A DNA stretch of 64,000 nt from JAWXBT01 sp964523015. Lineage in GTDB: Bacteria > Bdellovibrionota_C > UBA2361 > J135. Under the pieces are notes generated by a model. The model was not told the DNA's origin, made no database searches, and saw only the letters and a list, made by a program, of their open reading frames with translations. The position numbers and the translations under genes were made by a program. Shown here piece by piece: positions 60,192 to 64,000 of this stretch (positions within the stretch are counted from its first letter, which is position 1; the number at the start of each line of letters is the position of its first letter). The stretch covers positions 76,960 through 140,959 of the forward strand of contig CAZFXN010000001.1 of the NCBI GenBank assembly GCA_964523015.1, in the 5' to 3' direction.

Positions 60192-61223
60192 ATGTTAGAT
60201 CCAAGAGACCATAAACCAAGCACCATATTTAATGAATTATTAATAGCTGGATTAAGTGAAGCTAAGATCCGAAGATTACTTGGAGCTGTATTGGGGCGAG
60301 GTGATTATGATCCAAGCTCTTGGTCTAGCTCTGGAATATTAAAAAATAAAGAATCAAATTTATTTGCAAAGCTTCCTACTCTAACTCTAGAAAAGAGTAT
60401 TACCTCCCCAATTGATGGGTTTAAAAAACTATTATTTCGTACTTCAGATGGACTCGCAATTGAGTCGGTGATCATCCCTTTAAAAAAGGAGAAGTGTGTT
60501 ACTGTCTGTCTCTCCTCACAGGTTGGTTGTGTTATGAACTGTCAATTCTGTGCAACAGCACGGATGAAAGATCGCAGAAATTTAGAAACCTGGGAAATTA
60601 TCGATCAATTTATTCAAACTAGGGCTGTTGCATCTACTGACAATAGAAAAATTACTGGTGTCGTATTTATGGGGATGGGAGAACCGTTTCTAAATTATCA
60701 CCGTGTCATGGCTGCTGCTGAACTTCTAAGTTATCCTGTCCTTAATCCAGTTAGTGCAAAAGCTATCACTGTTAGCACTGTAGGATTAGTTGATAAGATC
60801 GATCAATTCACTACTGAAAAAAGGCCTTTTCGTCTCTCAATAAGTCTTGGGGCTGCGACTGATGAAAAGCGTGCACTCCTTGTACCTGTTGCCGCAAAGA
60901 CCCCTATTAAAGAGGTTATGGCTGCTGCAAAAAGATACTCTTTAACTAGAAAAAAGAGAGTTATGCTTGCATACGTATGTATACATGGCGTTAACGTTGG
61001 AGAGGAAGATGCAAAGGCTCTGGCCGATCTAGTTTTAGATACCCCTGTAAGATTAGATCTTATTGAGGTAACTGACAGTACCGGACGTTTTAAAAAACCT
61101 ACTGATGACGAAATGAATTTATTTAGAGATGCACTTACCTACTATTTAAAACAACCTGTAGTCAGAAGGTATTCTGGTGGTGCAGATATCAATGCTGCCT
61201 GCGGAACACTAGCCGGAGTTTAA
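60192..61223 (+). CDS. rlmN: 23S rRNA/tRNA adenine-C2 methyltransferase RlmN
   Basis: The 343-residue radical SAM enzyme has the cluster motif CVMNCQFC in SSQVGCVMNCQFCATARM, preceded by the methyl-carrying-type Cys in TVCLSSQ. It also has GVVFMGMGEPFLNY and SISLGAATDEKRALLVPV. The resolving Cys is near the end in GGADINAACGTLAG. It methylates A2503 of 23S rRNA and A37 of some tRNAs. It is slightly shorter at the N-terminus than E. coli RlmN. Its stop overlaps the end of the convergent phosphatase gene (61220-61223). Confidence 0.93.
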   Translation: MLDPRDHKPSTIFNELLIAGLSEAKIRRLLGAVLGRGDYDPSSWSSSGILKNKESNLFAKLPTLTLEKSITSPIDGFKKLLFRTSDGLAIESVIIPLKKEKCVTVCLSSQVGCVMNCQFCATARMKDRRNLETWEIIDQFIQTRAVASTDNRKITGVVFMGMGEPFLNYHRVMAAAELLSYPVLNPVSAKAITVSTVGLVDKIDQFTTEKRPFRLSISLGAATDEKRALLVPVAAKTPIKEVMAAAKRYSLTRKKRVMLAYVCIHGVNVGEEDAKALADLVLDTPVRLDLIEVTDSTGRFKKPTDDEMNLFRDALTYYLKQPVVRRYSGGADINAACGTLAGV

Positions 61224-61987
61224 ACTGGAATTAAAGATAAAATACTACTGTGAAGTTTTTTATTTGAGGCAACAAAGTATTGCAAGTTAAATCCATTCGG
61301 ATAGAAAAGATCTTTATTTCCTTTTTCATCGCTTACTTCACCTCCGGCCTCTTCAATCATAATGCTTGGAGCGGCAAAGTCATGAGCTCCAAAGCTTCCT
61401 AATCGCATAATTGCCCCATCAAATTCACTATTGGCAACTCCTAAAAATGCACGACCGGAATCAAGTTTATCTGTAAAAAGGTGTGCTCCAATTTTTAGGT
61501 CCTCTGCTCTACAGTAAAGACCTCCATCTTTAAAATCAGTCGAGTTAGAAACTTTGAGAGGCTTATCATTAAGGAATGCCCCCTGCCCTTTTTGAGCCCA
61601 GGCAAAAAATCCTTGAGCTGGAAAATACATAATCCCAGAAGTGGCTCGGCCCTTTTCACATCGACCCATTAATATAGAGAAATCATCTTTACCCGCGATA
61701 AAAGATCTTGTGCCATCCAGCGGATCAATAAACCAGACCGGCTTATCAGCTCGTATTGTAGGATCAAGCTCTGACTCTTCAGAAATTATCCCGTCATCAG
61801 GAAAGAGTTTTTTAAGTCCTGTGACCAAGAGATCATTTGCTAATAGATCTGCCTCAGTTACAGGAGTATCATTTGTTTTATTCCAAATTTTTAGATTCTG
61901 GTTACCACCGCCCGGCCAAAGAGTAAGTAGCTTCTCTCCGACCTCTCTAACCAAGGGAAATAGATCTTTAAAACTGTTGTCGCTCAC
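61220..61987 (-). CDS. inositol-monophosphatase-family phosphatase, CysQ-like
   Basis: The 255-residue product has the metal site of the family: DTPVTEADLLAND, IISEESELD (E-E), FIDPLDGTRSFIAG (D-P-L-D-G-T) and GAHDFAAPSIMIEEAGGE. The motifs suit CysQ (3'-phosphoadenosine-5'-phosphate phosphatase) or histidinol/inositol phosphatases, which cannot be separated firmly. It lies just after the polyprenyl synthase gene (6-base gap) in one minus-strand unit. Confidence 0.85.
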   Translation of the reverse strand: MSDNSFKDLFPLVREVGEKLLTLWPGGGNQNLKIWNKTNDTPVTEADLLANDLLVTGLKKLFPDDGIISEESELDPTIRADKPVWFIDPLDGTRSFIAGKDDFSILMGRCEKGRATSGIMYFPAQGFFAWAQKGQGAFLNDKPLKVSNSTDFKDGGLYCRAEDLKIGAHLFTDKLDSGRAFLGVANSEFDGAIMRLGSFGAHDFAAPSIMIEEAGGEVSDEKGNKDLFYPNGFNLQYFVASNKKLHSSILSLIPV

Positions 61988-61993
61988 TGATAA

Positions 61994-62878
61994 CTATATT
62001 TTATTAAAAACTGACTCTATTATCGGCCAGGTTTGTGGAAATGAGAAGGATGGATCTTTGTTTAATCCTTGCATTACAGCAATTTTAGATAAAAGGTTAT
62101 AAAGCTCCTCTTTGCGGTTCAAAATTGTAACTTTAAGCTCACTTTCTGATTCAACATTTAAAAAGGTGGTTTTATGATTTTTTTCATCACTCCCCGCTTT
62201 TCTACCTTTTTCAGTGCCATATCGATCTAAATAGTCATCAATAATCTGAAAAGAGAGCCCTAATTTAGCACCAAGATCTGATGATGTTGCTATTACCTCT
62301 CTCATTAATCCAGCACCGATTGCACCAAATGCCATGGTAGCGGAAAAAAGAGCTGCTGTTTTTAATGAATGAATCTTTAAAATTGATTCTTTATGGTCAC
62401 TACCAACAAGATCTAACTGTTGACCATCACAAAGTTTAAGATAGGTCTCACTTAGTACCTGTACAAATTGTATCTGCACATCAGGAGAATATTTATTATC
62501 TGTCAGTACATGATGAGCAAGCCCAACAAGATAATCTCCAGCTAGAATCGCTGTTGCTTCTCCGAATAACTTGTGACAACTCGGCCGACCACGACGCATA
62601 TCGTCATCATCCATGGCAGGTAAATCATCGTGAATTAATGAGGAGGTATGCAGAAGTTCTAAAGATGCAGCAACTGGCAGGAGTTTTTTATAATTTCCAC
62701 TAAAATCTAAGCAAAAACTCAAAGCAAGCAGTGGCCTAATTAACTTTCCGGCTGGAAAAAGAGAGTGCTTAATTGCAAAGACTAAAGGCTCAACAGGAGA
62801 TTTTTCCTCTACTAATCTTCGCATCTCACTCTCGATCTCACCTCGGAGTTCTTCTGCTGAATAATGACTATCGTCCAT
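61994..62878 (-). CDS. ispA: polyprenyl (farnesyl/geranylgeranyl) diphosphate synthase
   Basis: This encodes about 294 residues from ATG 62878; TTG 62899 has a better-spaced GAGGA and may be the true start. The first Asp-rich motif is LIHDDLPAMDDDDMRRGRPS and the second is FQIIDDYLD. AGKLIRPLLALSFCLD and HKLFGEATAILAGDYLVG are also typical. It condenses isopentenyl diphosphate with allylic diphosphates. The residues before the first motif suggest a short or medium chain product, but this is not decisive. No xseB or dxs gene is adjacent as in many genomes. Confidence 0.88.
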   Translation of the reverse strand: MDDSHYSAEELRGEIESEMRRLVEEKSPVEPLVFAIKHSLFPAGKLIRPLLALSFCLDFSGNYKKLLPVAASLELLHTSSLIHDDLPAMDDDDMRRGRPSCHKLFGEATAILAGDYLVGLAHHVLTDNKYSPDVQIQFVQVLSETYLKLCDGQQLDLVGSDHKESILKIHSLKTAALFSATMAFGAIGAGLMREVIATSSDLGAKLGLSFQIIDDYLDRYGTEKGRKAGSDEKNHKTTFLNVESESELKVTILNRKEELYNLLSKIAVMQGLNKDPSFSFPQTWPIIESVFNKI

Positions 62879-62916
62879 CTTAGATGCTGATAATGACAAA
62901 GAGATATTTCCTCAAT

Positions 62917-63219
62917 TTAATTAGCTAGTATTAACTTTTTACCACGAATCATAGTAAAAATCACCCAGGTTTCCAACTCCTCTTCTGGATAGCTCTGAGA
63001 CTTAAGGCTATCTTTAATTAGAGTTGCAAATTTTTCACGACACCCCTGTGTGTCGAGCGATACTTTCTCCTCGTAAGTTTCGACGACGAATTCAATCATA
63101 GCACCCAACCGCTTGGGGGACGGTAGTTCCAGCACCACCTCAATCAGATTCGGAACAACACACCGAAACATTGGAAGCAGCGTCTGGAGAGTTGTGGCGA
63201 TTATTTTAGCGTGATCCAT
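62917..63219 (-). CDS. hypothetical protein
   Basis: The 100-residue mostly helical product starts MDHAKIIATTLQTLLPMFRC. No signal peptide or family. The region is richer in G+C than its flanks and next to a VapBC pair, which suggests transferred DNA. It ends 38 bases before the polyprenyl synthase start, so a shared transcript is possible. It is not a recognisable exonuclease VII small subunit despite the place. Confidence 0.5.
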   Translation of the reverse strand: MDHAKIIATTLQTLLPMFRCVVPNLIEVVLELPSPKRLGAMIEFVVETYEEKVSLDTQGCREKFATLIKDSLKSQSYPEEELETWVIFTMIRGKKLILAN

Positions 63220-63432
63220 ATTGATTCTATCTTCAAGACCAGAAGTGTAGCACGAATAGGCTGCCTAATGTTAAATTTTGCCGTAAAGGGCCAAGAAAAT
63301 CAAGGTATTACTTCGAACTTAGCGGCCCTTATCGACAGGAATTATTTGTTATACCGATTCTTGAAAAAATTATTTTCATTGATATAGAAATATGATAGCA
63401 TTAGGTATATACAGATATTCGGAGTTATCTAT

Positions 63433-63642
63433 ATGAGCAAACTGAAGAAAATCTCAACTAACATTCCGGCGCAATTGCTAAAAAAAGCCTGTAGCCTTAC
63501 CAGTCTTAACCAAACGGAGGCATTGATAGCTGGACTTAAAGAATTGATCGCGCAGCATGAACGTGCGGCCATAGTTGATATGAAAGGTAAGGTAAATATA
63601 GATTTAGAATTAGACGATATTAGACAGCGTGTGCGCCTGTGA
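63433..63642 (+). CDS. vapB: VapB-type antitoxin (second pair)
   Basis: The 69-residue product has CGGAG ten bases before the ATG. The sequence KKISTNIPAQLLKKACSLTS, then NQTEALIAGLKELIAQHE is of the short helix-rich VapB type. It overlaps the following PIN gene by four bases (GTGA, 63639-63642), a usual sign of a coupled toxin-antitoxin operon. Intact in length. Confidence 0.82.
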   Translation: MSKLKKISTNIPAQLLKKACSLTSLNQTEALIAGLKELIAQHERAAIVDMKGKVNIDLELDDIRQRVRL

Positions 63643-64000
63643 GCGATTTAGTTGTTGTAGATACATCAGTGTTTATCGATTATCTAAGGGGAGGCTCAGA
63701 TAACACTCTTGCTATTTTGACACTTGGGAATCGTGTGCTTCTTTCACCTGTTGTTCGTTTAGAGTTATTAGCTGGTGTTAGGAAAACAGAATTAAAAACA
63801 GTGGCGCGCTTATGTAATGCATTACGACCAATTGAATCTTTTGCCTCTCCTTCGGAATGTGAATCTTTACTCACTCGCGCCAAGGGTTCAGGCCTTTTTG
63901 GTGGGATTCCGGACCTCTTGATCATCGCTGACGTTCTACGACACCATGCATTTTTATTCTCCAACGATGAAAAAATGAAAGCACTTGGCAAAAAACTCGG
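63639..64000 (+). CDS. vapC: VapC-type PIN toxin, cut by the right edge
   Basis: The start is GTG, and 120 codons are visible before the window ends. The PIN acids are seen: D8 (LVVVDTSVFIDYL), E in VVRLELLAGV, D in GGIPDLLIIADVL and D in LFSNDEKM. It is coupled to the VapB-like gene by GTGA. The visible part is almost a full PIN domain, so only a few C-terminal residues are missing. It is only distantly like the VapC at 24549. Confidence 0.88.
   Translation, partial: MSDLVVVDTSVFIDYLRGGSDNTLAILTLGNRVLLSPVVRLELLAGVRKTELKTVARLCNALRPIESFASPSECESLLTRAKGSGLFGGIPDLLIIADVLRHHAFLFSNDEKMKALGKKL

Overview
The window reads as a chromosomal segment of a low-GC (by eye, high 30s percent) Gram-negative bacterium. 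The evidence is several lipoproteins with lipoboxes, an MsbA-type ABC exporter, an envelope polysaccharide cluster and parts of a non-flagellar type III secretion system (T3SS). The mix (AtuA-like protein, FadJ-like protein, CHASE hybrid kinase, FliA-like and ECF sigma factors, eukaryote-like IleRS) would fit one of the lineages once grouped as Deltaproteobacteria, such as Bdellovibrionota or Myxococcota relatives. No marker here fixes the taxon. I saw no rRNA, tRNA or CRISPR array.

Layout. 1-4100 is a zone of gene decay: a DUF4143 ATPase tail, an Lrp/AsnC regulator, a PhzF homologue and a long unknown frame ending in a HigB-like toxin domain, most interrupted by in-frame stops. 4086-16895 holds phosphotransacetylase, a TMTC-like membrane TPR protein with an EamA transporter, a split AtuA pair and a sugar/polysaccharide cluster (two epimerases, pyruvyl transferase, GT4 glycosyltransferase, AglD-like membrane protein). 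16908-24160 holds ileS, a hybrid histidine kinase and an exported protein. 24354-26108 is a toxin-antitoxin patch (VapBC, MazEF). 26628-36161 holds a FadJ-like enzyme, a GC-rich transferred lipoprotein, argS-rnhA-ABC exporter, a receiver-DHp protein and a DUF433/DUF5615 pair.

36718-37242 encodes what appears to be an RRM RNA-binding domain fused in frame to ribosomal protein bS18. This is the most unusual single gene in the window.

41895-47723 (minus strand) is a compact T3SS operon: a FliA-like sigma factor, SctJ, a small unknown, SctQ with a strong internal ribosome binding site predicting a separate SctQ-C product, a rod-like small protein, SctV, a TPR lipoprotein and another small unknown. 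The genes are nearly all touching or overlapping. SctN, SctC, SctD and SctR-U are not in the window. A receiver-DHp protein without a kinase ATPase domain lies just downstream on the same strand.

47860-64000 holds an rRNA methyltransferase, nadE behind two perfect hairpins, a GMC oxidoreductase with a small Tat-like partner, a FrhB-like iron-sulfur protein, a dead IS66 copy with intact ends and an 8-bp target duplication, a 2-oxoglutarate oxygenase, an exported VCBS-like protein sharing a C-terminal domain with the lipoprotein at 38093, a degenerate receiver, rlmN, a CysQ/IMPase-like phosphatase, a polyprenyl synthase and a second VapBC pair running off the right edge.
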